Shown one piece after another: positions 29,884-40,800 of a stretch of DNA of 64,000 bases. The position numbers and the translations under genes are program-made. The notes below the pieces were generated by a model. The model was given only the letters and a program-made list of their open reading frames with translations. It was not told the origin of the DNA and made no database searches. Location: assembly GCA_001875345.1 (NCBI GenBank), contig MIZA01000001.1, positions 67,340 through 131,339 on the forward strand. The letters are read 5' to 3'. This stretch comes from Marine Group III euryarchaeote CG-Epi1. Lineage in GTDB: Archaea; Thermoplasmatota; Poseidoniia; MGIII; CG-Epi1. The first letter of the stretch is position 1. Each line of letters opens with the position of its first letter.

Positions 29884-29944
29884 TTATATTAATTAATAAC
29901 TTATTTATAAAATTATGTAAAGCTTTTTCAAAGGGCTGGCTTAA

Positions 29945-31279
29945 ATGAGAAATAGGAGAAAAAAATTGGCTGAAAATATTCCTTTAGAAAAACAACATTT
30001 AGATGATATTTTTAATGAAACTGGATTTAATTCAAAAAACTTATCTATTAGAGAAACTAATAGACTAGCTACAATAATTAACAATAAACATAACATAGAA
30101 TTTGTTAGGATGGAGATGGGAATTCCTAATATCCCTACTTCTGATATTGCTAAAGAAGCCGAAAAAGAAGCAATCGATAAAGGATTACAAGGATTCTATC
30201 CTCCATTCGATGGAATTCCTGAGTTGAAGAAGGCAGGATGTGAATTTGCAAAAGCTTTCTTAGATTTAGACTTAGAAAATAAGCATATCATCCCTACATG
30301 CGGTTCACTACAAGGTGGATACATTTCTCAGGCGCTGGCAGGGAATATGATAAAGGGCAAAAAAACCATTCTTTACTTAGATCCTACATTCCCTGTAACA
30401 AGATACCAAGCTAAATTTTTGGGACTTGAGGCTATTGGAATTGATTTATATGACTACAGAGGCGAAAAACTAATTAATGAGATAAAAAAGCATGTTGTAA
30501 ATGGACAAATTGGTGGAATATTATGGTCATCGCCTAATAATCCTAGCTGGTCATGCCTTAATGATTTTGAACTAAAAGAAATTGCAGATATTTGCGATAC
30601 TAACGAAATTCTTGCAATTGAAGATTTAGCTTATATCGGAATGGATTTCAGAAAGGACTACTCTGTCCCATTTTCTGAGCCATTTATTCCAACAATTGGA
30701 AAATACGGTAAGAATTGGATTACGTTGATATCTGCATCTAAAGCATTTTCATTTCCTGGACCAAGATGTGCTATAGCAATAATTTCTCCTCATATCAACG
30801 AAAAAAAATATACTAACTTAAAAAAATTTTGCGACAGAGAACAATTTGGACATGCATTCTCCTTAGGCGGATTGTATGTTACTACCTCAGGAACAAGTCA
30901 TACTGCTCAATATGGACTAGCTAAAATGCTAGAGGCTGCAACAAGTGGAGAATTTAATTTCATAGAAATTACAAGCGAATACGGAAGAAGAGCGGAAAAA
31001 GTAAAGGAAATATTCTTAAAATACGGATTCGAACAAGTTTACAAAAAAGATATGGATGAAACTGTTGGAAATGGTTTCTACTTGACAATGTCATATCCGG
31101 GATATGGAGGTAACGATCTTATGCTCGAATTATTAAGATATGGAATATCCACTATCACTCTAAAATCAACAGGTTCAGTTAGACACGAAGGGCTGCGCGT
31201 GTGTATTTCTTTTATAGGGCTAGACGAGATGCCAACATTAGAAAATAAATTACAAAAATTTATGGAAGACCACAAATGA
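29945..31279 (+). CDS. class I/II PLP-dependent aminotransferase
   Basis: RMEMGIPNIPTSDIAKEAEKEAIDKGLQGFYPPFDGIPELKKA, WSSPNNPSWSC, ISASKAFSFPGPRCA (PLP lysine). Confidence 0.88.
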   Translation: MRNRRKKLAENIPLEKQHLDDIFNETGFNSKNLSIRETNRLATIINNKHNIEFVRMEMGIPNIPTSDIAKEAEKEAIDKGLQGFYPPFDGIPELKKAGCEFAKAFLDLDLENKHIIPTCGSLQGGYISQALAGNMIKGKKTILYLDPTFPVTRYQAKFLGLEAIGIDLYDYRGEKLINEIKKHVVNGQIGGILWSSPNNPSWSCLNDFELKEIADICDTNEILAIEDLAYIGMDFRKDYSVPFSEPFIPTIGKYGKNWITLISASKAFSFPGPRCAIAIISPHINEKKYTNLKKFCDREQFGHAFSLGGLYVTTSGTSHTAQYGLAKMLEAATSGEFNFIEITSEYGRRAEKVKEIFLKYGFEQVYKKDMDETVGNGFYLTMSYPGYGGNDLMLELLRYGISTITLKSTGSVRHEGLRVCISFIGLDEMPTLENKLQKFMEDHK

Positions 31280-32295
31280 AACCTGATGAAATTGATTATG
31301 ATAATTTGACGTTTTCGTTCACCGAAACAAAATCAATGTATGTTTCAAAATGTAAACTTGGCGAAGATTGGAAAAAAGGACAGTTAATCCCTTTTAATGA
31401 CATTAAAATTTCACCTGCTGCTACAATTCTAAATTATGGTCAAGGCCTCTTTGAGGGTATGAAAGCTTACCGAACCAAAAACAATGAAATCATTATGTTC
31501 CGTCCTGAGGAAAATGCCAAAAGAGCTGCAAATGGATGTCTAAGATTATCAATGCCTGAAATTTCTGAAAGCGTATTCTTAGACGGGGTTACAAATGTCG
31601 TAAAAGATAACATTGATTATATTCCTAGTACGGAAAAGGGTGCACTCTATGTAAGACCAATTATATTCGGTTCTGGAGAAGGCCTCGGAGTTGCCCCTTC
31701 TTCGGATTACACATTCATGGTATACTGTTCCCCCGTTGGACCTTATTTCAAAGGAGGATTAACTCCGATTAAACTTATAGTAACTAATGATTACCATCGT
31801 GCACCTTTGAAAGGAACTGGAGGTGTGAAGGCTGTGGGAAACTACGTTCCTGGAATGCTCCCAAGTGGAGTTGCTAAGAAACAAGGATATGCTGAAGTAA
31901 TTTACCTAGATGCTGCAGAAGAAAAATATATTGAAGAAGTTGGAGCTGCAAACTTTTTTGCAATATTTGGAAATAAATTAGTCACGCCAAACTTAACCGG
32001 TTCTATATTACCTGGAATAACAAGAGATTCAGTTCTATTTTTAGCTAAAAACGAACTAAATATGGATGTGGAGGAAAGAAGAATTAGTATTGATGAAGTT
32101 ATGAAAGCAGATGAAATCTTCTGTGCAGGTACTGCAGCAATCATCTCACCAATTGGATCAATAAGATATAAAGACAATAAGTACAATTTTTCTAATGGGG
32201 AAGTTGGTAAAATAACTAATAAACTATATAATTTTTTAACAGACATACAATTTGGAAACAGAAACGACGACTATGGATGGATTAAAAAATTATGA
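31276..32295 (+). CDS. ilvE: branched-chain amino acid aminotransferase (class IV)
   Basis: ILNYGQGLFEGMKAYRTKNNEIIMFRPEENAKRAANGCLRL, LKGTGGVKAVGNYVPGMLP, GTAAIISPIGSI. Confidence 0.93.
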   Translation: MKPDEIDYDNLTFSFTETKSMYVSKCKLGEDWKKGQLIPFNDIKISPAATILNYGQGLFEGMKAYRTKNNEIIMFRPEENAKRAANGCLRLSMPEISESVFLDGVTNVVKDNIDYIPSTEKGALYVRPIIFGSGEGLGVAPSSDYTFMVYCSPVGPYFKGGLTPIKLIVTNDYHRAPLKGTGGVKAVGNYVPGMLPSGVAKKQGYAEVIYLDAAEEKYIEEVGAANFFAIFGNKLVTPNLTGSILPGITRDSVLFLAKNELNMDVEERRISIDEVMKADEIFCAGTAAIISPIGSIRYKDNKYNFSNGEVGKITNKLYNFLTDIQFGNRNDDYGWIKKL

Positions 32296-33587
32296 AAGAA
32301 AATGTTCTTACTAAAAAAATAACTGATAAAAAAGCTATAATTGGAATAATTGGAATGGGGTATGTAGGAATTCCTTTGGGCATTGAATTTGCTCAAAATG
32401 GATTTGAGGTGTTGGGCTTCGATACCGATGAAGATAAGGTAAATGACATTAATTCGGGCAAACAAATAATGAAACATATATCTACAAAAAAGATGAAAGG
32501 TTTCATTGAAAACGGAAGTAGGGCGACCTCAGAATTTAATGAACTGGAAACTGTTGACTGTATCTTAATGTGCGTTCCAACGCCACTAGATATCTACGAA
32601 CAACCAGACATGTCGTTTGTTGAAAAAGCAACTACTACTATTTCTCAAAATCTTAAAAAAGGACAACTAATAATTTTAGAATCTACCACTTATCCTGGAA
32701 CAACGAAGGAAATTATTAAACCTATTTTAGAAACATCTGGTTTAGTTGCAGGCAAAGATTTCTTTTTAGCATATTCTCCTGAACGTGAAGATCCTGGAAA
32801 TAAAGATTTTTCAGTTTCTAGAATTCCAAAAGTAATTGGAGGATTAACGTCAAAGTGTCTTAATGTTGCAAACGCCCTATATTCACAAATAATTGACAAA
32901 ACCATTAACGTTAGCTCGCCTGAAACCGCGGAAGCTACGAAATTAATGGAAAACATATTTCGTGCTGTGAACATAGCAATGGTAAACGAGCTAAAATTAA
33001 TTTTTGAAAGAATGAATATTAATATTTGGGAGGTCATTGATGCTGCAGATAGTAAGCCATTTGGATTTATGCCATTTTATCCAGGGCCGGGAATGGGAGG
33101 GCATTGTATCCCAATAGATCCTTTTTATCTTTCTTGGAAGGCAAAAGAATACAATACAGAGGCAAAATTTATAGAACTAGCTGGCGAAATAAATCGTAAA
33201 ATGACTGAAAATGTAGCTCACAGAGTTGGAAAAGCTTTGAATGACCATTCTAAAAGTATACGAGATAGTAAAATATTGGTATTAGGACTAGCTTACAAAA
33301 AAGATATTGATGATATGAGGGAATCGCCTGCATTAAAAATAATAGAGTTACTGAAATTTAAAGGTGCAAAAATATGCTATCATGATCCTTACATTAAAAA
33401 TGCAACTAAAATCGAATATGCTGATTTAAGTAAAGATAATTTAGCCAAAGCTGATGCTGTTTTAATCACTACGGATCACTCAAATGTAGATTATGAAAAG
33501 GTAGGGAAATACGCTAAGCTAGTTATTGATACAAGAAATGTAATGGCTAGTGTAAAAAATCCAAAGGCTCATATCTTAAGAGCATGA
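32292..33587 (+). CDS. nucleotide-sugar dehydrogenase (UDP-Glc/UDP-ManNAc dehydrogenase family)
   Basis: GIIGMGYVGIPLGIEFAQNGFEVLGFDTD, LESTTYPGTT, GPGMGGHCIPIDPFYLSWKA, LGLAYKKDIDDMRESPALKIIELL. Confidence 0.95.
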   Translation: MKENVLTKKITDKKAIIGIIGMGYVGIPLGIEFAQNGFEVLGFDTDEDKVNDINSGKQIMKHISTKKMKGFIENGSRATSEFNELETVDCILMCVPTPLDIYEQPDMSFVEKATTTISQNLKKGQLIILESTTYPGTTKEIIKPILETSGLVAGKDFFLAYSPEREDPGNKDFSVSRIPKVIGGLTSKCLNVANALYSQIIDKTINVSSPETAEATKLMENIFRAVNIAMVNELKLIFERMNINIWEVIDAADSKPFGFMPFYPGPGMGGHCIPIDPFYLSWKAKEYNTEAKFIELAGEINRKMTENVAHRVGKALNDHSKSIRDSKILVLGLAYKKDIDDMRESPALKIIELLKFKGAKICYHDPYIKNATKIEYADLSKDNLAKADAVLITTDHSNVDYEKVGKYAKLVIDTRNVMASVKNPKAHILRA

Positions 33588-34510
33588 ATAAACAAAAGCA
33601 AATTACTTTGCAAACAAGAATTGCTGAACGTTATGCCAGAATAGTCGACAATAAAGACGAGTTTTCTAGAAGCATAAATCAACCCCTGAAACAATCATTT
33701 AGGATAAATTCTTTGAAAGGAGATACTGAAAAAATACTAGAAAGTCTAAGAAAATATGATAATTCTATTTCTCCTACAAATTGGTACGAGAATGGATTCA
33801 CAACAAATTTAGATAATTTAGGAAGCAGTATAGAGCATTTTTCTGGCCAAATTTATATACAAGAACTAACGTCAATGATGCCTGCGTTATCAATCGCTGA
33901 CGTCAATGAATCTAAAAGGATAATAGATTGTTGTGCTGCACCTGGATCAAAAACTACACAACTTGCTGAAATGATGAAAAATAAAGGGGAAATTATAGCA
34001 AATGATAACAAACATTCACGGTTGAAGGCATTAAGAGGTAATTTAGACCGATTAGGAATAGTAAATACAACAGTCACCCTAAGAGATTTTAGGTCATTCC
34101 CGAATACCGAAGCTGACATTTATCTTGTTGATGCGCCCTGCAGTTCTGAAGGAACGATTCGTAAAAAAAATACAATCAAAAGAAATCTCAAAGAAAAAGA
34201 CTATGAAAGATTTTCAAAAATACAAAAAGGTATACTCAACAGAGCCTGTGAAATGGCTGAAAGAGGAGATCAGATAGTCTATTCAACCTGTACTTTTGCT
34301 CCAGAGGAAAATGAACATGTTGTAAATTCAATATTAGAAGAACATTCTGTAAAATTAAATAATATAAACATAAAAAATCTAAAAATGGGAAAAGGAATTA
34401 AGAATTGGAAAGATGAAAAATTTGATAGTGAAATAGAAAAATGTAGAAGAGTCTGGCCACATCACAATGACACAGACGGCTTTTTCATAGCGAGGATTGA
34501 AAAATGTTAG
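33584..34510 (+). CDS. RsmB/NOP2/Sun-family RNA m5C methyltransferase
   Basis: IYIQELTSMMPALSIADV, DCCAAPGSKTTQLAEMM, VDAPCSSEGTIRK, YSTCTFAPEENEHVV. Confidence 0.93.
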   Translation: MNKQKQITLQTRIAERYARIVDNKDEFSRSINQPLKQSFRINSLKGDTEKILESLRKYDNSISPTNWYENGFTTNLDNLGSSIEHFSGQIYIQELTSMMPALSIADVNESKRIIDCCAAPGSKTTQLAEMMKNKGEIIANDNKHSRLKALRGNLDRLGIVNTTVTLRDFRSFPNTEADIYLVDAPCSSEGTIRKKNTIKRNLKEKDYERFSKIQKGILNRACEMAERGDQIVYSTCTFAPEENEHVVNSILEEHSVKLNNINIKNLKMGKGIKNWKDEKFDSEIEKCRRVWPHHNDTDGFFIARIEKC

Positions 34511-34959
34511 TTTTACTAAAAAAAGAAAAAAAAGAAATGCTAATTGAATACTGTGTAGAAAGATTCGGAATTTCTAAAGTGATATTTGAAAATTATCAAT
34601 TGTATGAAGGAAGCAAGAACAAAATATACTTAATCAAAGAATTACTTGAATTAAGATTTATACCAGAAAGCTCTGGATTGTGTATATTTAGATTCGATAA
34701 AACTCCAAAACCTACTACTAATTTTCTCCAATTATTTAGCGCAGATATATCTAAAAATGTTTTAGATATAGGTGAAAAAGATTTAATAAATTACTGTAAA
34801 GGAAATGATTTACAAGTGCATTCTGGCTCTAACAAAATAGAGCCTGGATTTATTGCAATTAGATATAACAACAGTATTGTTGGATGTGCACATTGGAACA
34901 AAATTACCGTAAGAAATCAATTGCCTAAATCTAGAAGATGCAAAATAAACTATTACTAA
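34504..34959 (+). CDS. PUA-like protein resembling the C-terminal domain of RsmF-type rRNA methylases
   Basis: LQVHSGSNKIEPGFIAIRYNNSIVGCAHWNKITVRNQLPKSRRCKIN; 7-bp overlap with NSUN-type methyltransferase gene. Confidence 0.6.
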   Translation: MLVLLKKEKKEMLIEYCVERFGISKVIFENYQLYEGSKNKIYLIKELLELRFIPESSGLCIFRFDKTPKPTTNFLQLFSADISKNVLDIGEKDLINYCKGNDLQVHSGSNKIEPGFIAIRYNNSIVGCAHWNKITVRNQLPKSRRCKINYY

Positions 34960-34999
34960 TCAGGCATCTAATTTAATTATTGGTCTTTATAGGCTATTA

Positions 35000-37129
35000 A
35001 TGGGTCAAATGACCTTTAATTTTGAAACTGAAGAAAAAAAGCCTGAAAAAAAACAGGACGTTGAGATTAAAGAAGAGAAGAAAATTAAAAATAAAGAGAA
35101 AGCTAATCATAACTCTAATGAAATTATAGAAAAGAAAGTTAAATCTAAAAGTGTAAAAAATAAGAAAAATAAAAAAACTAAAGCCCACCAAATGGCAAAA
35201 GAACAAAGAGACATACCTGTATCTGAGTTTTTTGAACAAAATAGACATATTTTAGGATTTGATAACCCCACACACTCTCTAATTACTGCAGTTAAAGAAG
35301 GAGTAGACAATAGTTTAGATGCATGCGAACAAGCCGGAATTCTTCCTGATTTAATTATCAAAATTAGAAATCAAGGAAAAGATGAATTAAGTATCTCAAT
35401 TGAAGACAACGGCCCGGGAATTATAGAAGAAAATGTACCTAACGTCTTTGGTAGGCTCCTATATGGTTCTAGGTTTGGTAGCGGAAAGCAATCTCGAGGA
35501 CAGCAAGGTATTGGTATTTCTGCTGCAATAATGTATGGTCAACTAACAACTGGACGTTCTGCAGTTATTTGCACTAGAATTTCTAAAGACCATTTAGCTA
35601 CGAAAATAACCATGAAATTAGATACTCGTAATAATCGAGGAAATGTTGAAAGAAAAGAAGATTTCATTTGGAAAGATGAATTGCAAGAAGCTAATGAAGA
35701 TGGAATTTATCCTGAGAAAGAGCACGGAACTAAGGTTTCATTTTCAATTAAAGGTAGATATCGTGAAGCAAGACCCTCTGTTCTTGAATATATCAAATCA
35801 ACTTCAATCGTCAACCCACATGCTAAAGTTGTTTTCGTCAATCCTGATGAGAAAGTTTTCACTTTTGATCGTGCAATTTCAAAATTACCTAAGCTGCCTA
35901 CAGAGGGCGTAAAACCTCATCCGCACGGAGTCGAGCTTGGCCAAGTAATGAGAATGGCGCAGCATAGCTCTGAACATCAGATGGTGAAATTTCTTCGTAA
36001 AGATTTTTCTTCTATGGGTACAAAAAGTATAAGCGATGTTCTTAAAAAATCTAGAATTGCAAACATTGTAAGGCCTCAAGATTTAACTCGCATAGAAGCT
36101 AAGGCCTTAATTGAATCTTTCAAAAGTACAAGTATTCGTACTCCTACTAGTGGCATTTTAGTACCTATTGGACCAAAACTGATTAAAATGGGTTTAAAGC
36201 AGGTTTTGGAAGAATATAGGCCTGATTTTTACACTCTACCAATTAGTCGTACACCATCTGTTTTCTCTGGGACTCCGTTTTTAGTTGAAGTAGGCATGGT
36301 TTATGGAGGAAATTTACCTAAAGACCAACCTGTACAAATGCTAAGATTTGCAAATAGAGTGCCACTTCTCTATCAAGCTGGAGGTTGTGCGATAACAAAG
36401 GCAGTACAGAGCATAAATTGGAGACTTTACGGTCTAGAACAAAAGGGTGGAAAGGGGACTCCAAGTGGACCAGCCATTATCTTAATTCATGTGGCATCAA
36501 CGAATATACCCTTTACTTCAGAAGCTAAGGAAGCTATAGCTGATATTACTGAAATTAAAAAAGAAATTGTACTAGGATTAAGGAATAACGCAAAGACACT
36601 TGCCAGGCATTTGAAAAAGCAAAAAAAGAGAGCTAAGGTAAGTGAAAAATTTGATTTAGTTCAAAAAGTATTACCCGCAATTGCAGAGAAAACTTCTAGT
36701 GTAGTTGGAAAGCCTGTTCCAAATTTAGACAAAGTAGTTGCTGCAATAATGGACGTAGTGTGGATTGAAGAAAGCATAGATTACGATAAAGAAGGAATTA
36801 ATATTGAAGTTCAGATAACAAACTACAGGCTAAGATCTGCCAATTTCAAGCTTCGCGCAGAGGTGCCTGGACATCAAATTAAGAATGCTGAACCCAGACC
36901 TGGAAAGCGTGTTGGAAACCAGGTAATATGGTCTGTTGGCCTACCAACTACTGAATCAACAAAGTACAAATTAAATATACCCGGAGGAACGCGAAGCAGC
37001 TTTGAAGGGCTTGAATTATGGATTGAAGGAATGGATTCTACCAATATAATCGGGGCCGAAGCATGGACTGGCGTCTCCGATCCTGGAATAAGCGAGGCAA
37101 TGGAAGCTGAAAAACAAGGCCTTACCTAA
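35000..37129 (+). CDS. top6B: DNA topoisomerase VI subunit B
   Basis: FFEQNRHILGFDNPTHSLITAVKEGVDNSLDACEQAGILPDL, EDNGPGI, QSRGQQGIGISAAIMYGQLTTG. Confidence 0.96.
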   Translation: MGQMTFNFETEEKKPEKKQDVEIKEEKKIKNKEKANHNSNEIIEKKVKSKSVKNKKNKKTKAHQMAKEQRDIPVSEFFEQNRHILGFDNPTHSLITAVKEGVDNSLDACEQAGILPDLIIKIRNQGKDELSISIEDNGPGIIEENVPNVFGRLLYGSRFGSGKQSRGQQGIGISAAIMYGQLTTGRSAVICTRISKDHLATKITMKLDTRNNRGNVERKEDFIWKDELQEANEDGIYPEKEHGTKVSFSIKGRYREARPSVLEYIKSTSIVNPHAKVVFVNPDEKVFTFDRAISKLPKLPTEGVKPHPHGVELGQVMRMAQHSSEHQMVKFLRKDFSSMGTKSISDVLKKSRIANIVRPQDLTRIEAKALIESFKSTSIRTPTSGILVPIGPKLIKMGLKQVLEEYRPDFYTLPISRTPSVFSGTPFLVEVGMVYGGNLPKDQPVQMLRFANRVPLLYQAGGCAITKAVQSINWRLYGLEQKGGKGTPSGPAIILIHVASTNIPFTSEAKEAIADITEIKKEIVLGLRNNAKTLARHLKKQKKRAKVSEKFDLVQKVLPAIAEKTSSVVGKPVPNLDKVVAAIMDVVWIEESIDYDKEGINIEVQITNYRLRSANFKLRAEVPGHQIKNAEPRPGKRVGNQVIWSVGLPTTESTKYKLNIPGGTRSSFEGLELWIEGMDSTNIIGAEAWTGVSDPGISEAMEAEKQGLT

Positions 37130-37713
37130 TGAATCTACCTAACTACCTTAGAAAAAAAAGAGGCTTATTACAAATACGTAAGGATGGTGGATGGGATGTT
37201 TGGAATCCTTACCATTCCAAACTATCTGCCTATCTAGTTGCAGGTGGTAAAAATTGGCCATTTAAGAAAAACAGTAAAATACTATATTTAGGTTCTGCAG
37301 AAGGCAATACAATTAGTTATTTGAGTGAGATTTGTAAGACTAATAGCATCACTGCAGTTGAAATTTCACCTGTAGCTATGGCCGAACTATTAGTTTTGGC
37401 TAAAAAAAAAGATAACATTATTCCATGCTTGTGTGATGCTCATTTTCCTGAAAAATATAGAATTCAAGCAAATAATCCTGAAATAATTTATCAAGATATT
37501 GCGCAAAATGATCAAGTAGATATTTTTATTCGAAATTGTGAATATTTCAAACCAAAACAGGCCTTTTTGATGCTTAAAACGCAGTCAATAGCCAAGAGAG
37601 ATTTTGATATTTTTAAAAATACCGAAAAAAGATTAAGTGAAATATTTGAAAAAGTGGAAAGTGTCAACATAAATAAGTGGGCTAAAGGACATTCCGCATA
37701 TTTCATGGAATAA
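37129..37713 (+). CDS. flpA: fibrillarin (C/D-box RNP 2'-O-methyltransferase)
   Basis: WDVWNPYHSKLSAYLVAGGKNWPFKKNSKILYLGSAEGNTISYLSEI, MLKTQSIAKRDFD. Typical archaeal fibrillarin. Confidence 0.92.
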   Translation: MNLPNYLRKKRGLLQIRKDGGWDVWNPYHSKLSAYLVAGGKNWPFKKNSKILYLGSAEGNTISYLSEICKTNSITAVEISPVAMAELLVLAKKKDNIIPCLCDAHFPEKYRIQANNPEIIYQDIAQNDQVDIFIRNCEYFKPKQAFLMLKTQSIAKRDFDIFKNTEKRLSEIFEKVESVNINKWAKGHSAYFME

Positions 37714-37788
37714 TGGAGCCATCGGTGGGAATCGAACCCACGACCTGCGCATTACCAATGCACCGCTATACCCCTTAGCCACGATGGC
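37714..37788 (-). tRNA. tRNA-Thr (anticodon GGT), CCA encoded
   Basis: Reverse strand GCCATCG-TG-GCTA-AGGGGTA-TAGC-G-GTGCA-TTGGTAA-TGCGC-AGGTC-GTGGG-TTCGATT-CCCAC-CGATGGC-T-CCA folds into a complete cloverleaf. Confidence 0.95.
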
Positions 37789-37894
37789 TCGAATTTAGAC
37801 TAGAGGATGTCCTAAAAAGAGTTTATCATAAGCTTCTGTACAAAATCCACCCAAAGATTATTAGCCCCCATGCTAATGTCATGCAAATATTCTA

Positions 37895-40800
37895 ATGAAA
37901 AACATGGTAAAATACATTAAAGATAGAAAAAGTAAAGGAGAAATACTCAAAACTTTTGAACCAATAGTAAGGAAATGGTTTAATGAAAGATTTAACGACT
38001 TAACTCCTCCTCAGGCAATGGCCGTTCCTCTGATTAAAAATAAAGAAAATGTCCTTGTTTCAAGCCCTACTGGCTCAGGAAAAACTCTCACTGCTTTTCT
38101 AAGTATTCTAAATGATTTCTTTAAAAAATACAGAGAAGGAAATTTTGAAGAAGGCGTACATGCGATATATATTTCTCCTTTAAAGGCTCTTGCAAATGAT
38201 ATAGATAGGAATCTTAAACAACCTTTAGAAGAAATGATGTCATTAGCTGAAAAGCTGGAAATGGATGTTCCAGACATTAAAGTAGCTGTAAGATCCGGAG
38301 ACACCTCCTTAAAGGAAAGGGCAAGGATGGTTAGAAAGCCACCTCACATTCTAATAACTACACCTGAAAGTTTAGGACTCTTACTTTCCTCGAAAAAATT
38401 TCGCGATCATTTTAGAAAAACAAGATATATTATTTTAGACGAAATACACGATTTAGCAAATAACAAAAGAGGAACTCATCTTTCGCTATCAGTTGAAAGG
38501 CTAGCCGAGATTATAGAAGAGGAACCTGTGCGGATTGGCCTCTCTGCTACCCAAGCCCCAATTGAAGACATAGCGGGCTTTCTAGGTGGATACGAGAAAA
38601 ATAAACCAAGGCCCGTAAATATCGTAGACGTAAAGGAAAGAAAACATTTAGATTTGAAAGTATTGTGCCCTGTGGATGACTTGACTTTACACTCCACTGA
38701 AATCATTAATAGCAAAATGTACGACATGTTAGTTGATTTAGTTAAAGATCATAGGACCACTTTAATCTTCACCAATACAAGAGCTGGGACTGAGTCCATT
38801 GCCATGCAGCTTAAAGAAAGAGGAATTGAAAAATTAGCAGCTCATCACGGATCATTGTCTAAGGAAATGAGATTTGACGTTGAAACAAAATTAAAAGCTG
38901 GTGAAATGGATGTAGTAATTTCATCGACTAGTTTAGAATTGGGAATAGATATAGGATATGTTGATTTAGTTGTCCAAATAGGCTCACCAAAATCAATAGC
39001 AAAAGGATTACAGCGAATTGGAAGAGCTGGACATGCCTTAAGAGCGATTTCAAAAGGTAGGTTAGTCGTTTTTGATTCCGATGATTTAATTGAATGTGCT
39101 GTCTTAGTTAAATCTGCATATGAAGGCCAAATTGACCGCGTTTCTATACCTGAAAAGGCAACAGATGTACTGGCTCAGTCAATCATTGGAATGTCCCTAG
39201 ACAAACAATGGGAAACCGATGAAATGTATAAATTAATTTCATCTGCTTATCCTTATCGAAACTTAACAAAGAATGAATTTTTAGATGTTCTAGATTTCCT
39301 CGGAGGTGATGCTTTAGAAAAACACGGAGTTTACCCTAAAATATGGTATGATAAAAATAAAAAAGAAATAGGAATAAAAAGAGGTTCTAGACAAATTTAC
39401 AACATGAACATTGGAACTATACCTCAGGAAATTAACTACGCTGTTGTTTTAGAAGGTAGAGGCATTCAATTAGGAAACCTATCTGAGAAATTCGTTGAAA
39501 ATCTATCCAAAAATGATATTTTTGTACTTGGTGGAAGAACTTACCAGTACATAGAATCAGACAGATCTACTGTTGTAGTAAAAGATGGACTTGGTAGAAA
39601 ACCAACCGTGCCCTCTTGGTCTGGAGAAATGTTGCCTCGCTCTTTTGACTTATCTGAATCTGTGGGCAAATTTAGAAATGAACTTGAAGAAAAATTAAAG
39701 AATAAAGATAACGATATTGAGGAATGGTTAAATGAAGTTTACAAATTAGATAGAGGGGCTGCGAGAACAGTGATTTCTCATTTAGATGAACAGCGTAAAC
39801 TTTGCGGATTCATACCTTCCGATACTAATTTACTCGTCGAAGGTTACATAGATAATAGAGGACGAAATGGAGCAATATTTCATTTTCCGTTTGGAAGGAG
39901 AGTTAACGATGCACTTTCAAGAGCTTTTGCATTTGAACTAGGTAAAGAAATTGGAAGCAGTGTAAGAATTTCTTTGAGCGATGACGCCTTTTTACTTACC
40001 TTTCCAACTAGATTAGCAATAGAAGGACTCGCTGAAAGGTTAATGCCTGAAAACTTAGAACCACTTCTAAGAAAAGCCATTACAAACACTGAAATTTTTG
40101 CTCAGAGGTTCCGTCACTGTGCAAATAGATCCTTTATGGTCTTAAGAAATTATAAAGGTAGAGAAATTTCACTACCAAGGCAACAATTAAGAACTTCCCA
40201 AGTACTTGAAGCTATTAATGAAGTCGAAACTTTCCCAATGCTTGAAGAAGCTTATCGTGAAGTTCTTTTTGATGCATTCGATTTAAAAAACGCACAACTT
40301 GTTCTGGATGAAGTAAGAAGTAAAAGACGTAAAATTAATTATCGAACTTATTCTCCAATTCCTTCCCCATTAGCACACGGACTGATTCTTTCAGGGCTGA
40401 GTGATATTGTGCTTATGGAAGATAGATCTGCGTTATTGCGGGAACTTCACTCACAAGTCCTTGGGAAAGTTTTAGAAGAAGATGGAGGAGATAAACCTAG
40501 ATTTGAAAAAGAACTTATTGACAGTTATTTTAATGAAAAAAGACCGATAATTGGTGATGAGGAAAGTTTACTAGAGGCTGTAAAGCAAATTGGTGGATTA
40601 TATTTATTAGATGACAAAGAAAAATCTGTTTACAGGATGTCAGACAGAGCGTCTTCTGAAATTCAAGAGTTAGCAAAAAGATTGATTGAGGATGGATCTG
40701 TAGAGTCTGTGTGGACTGGAACAAAAGAAACCTTGTATTCACTGCCTGAACTAGTTCCTTACTATAAAGCCACATACGGTAAAGATGAAAAATTGAGTGC

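Noticed and set aside
37790-37894. Possible small RNA between tRNA-Thr and lhr
   Set aside because: Only about 105 bp with no clear C/D or H/ACA box structure; more simply the two divergent promoters.
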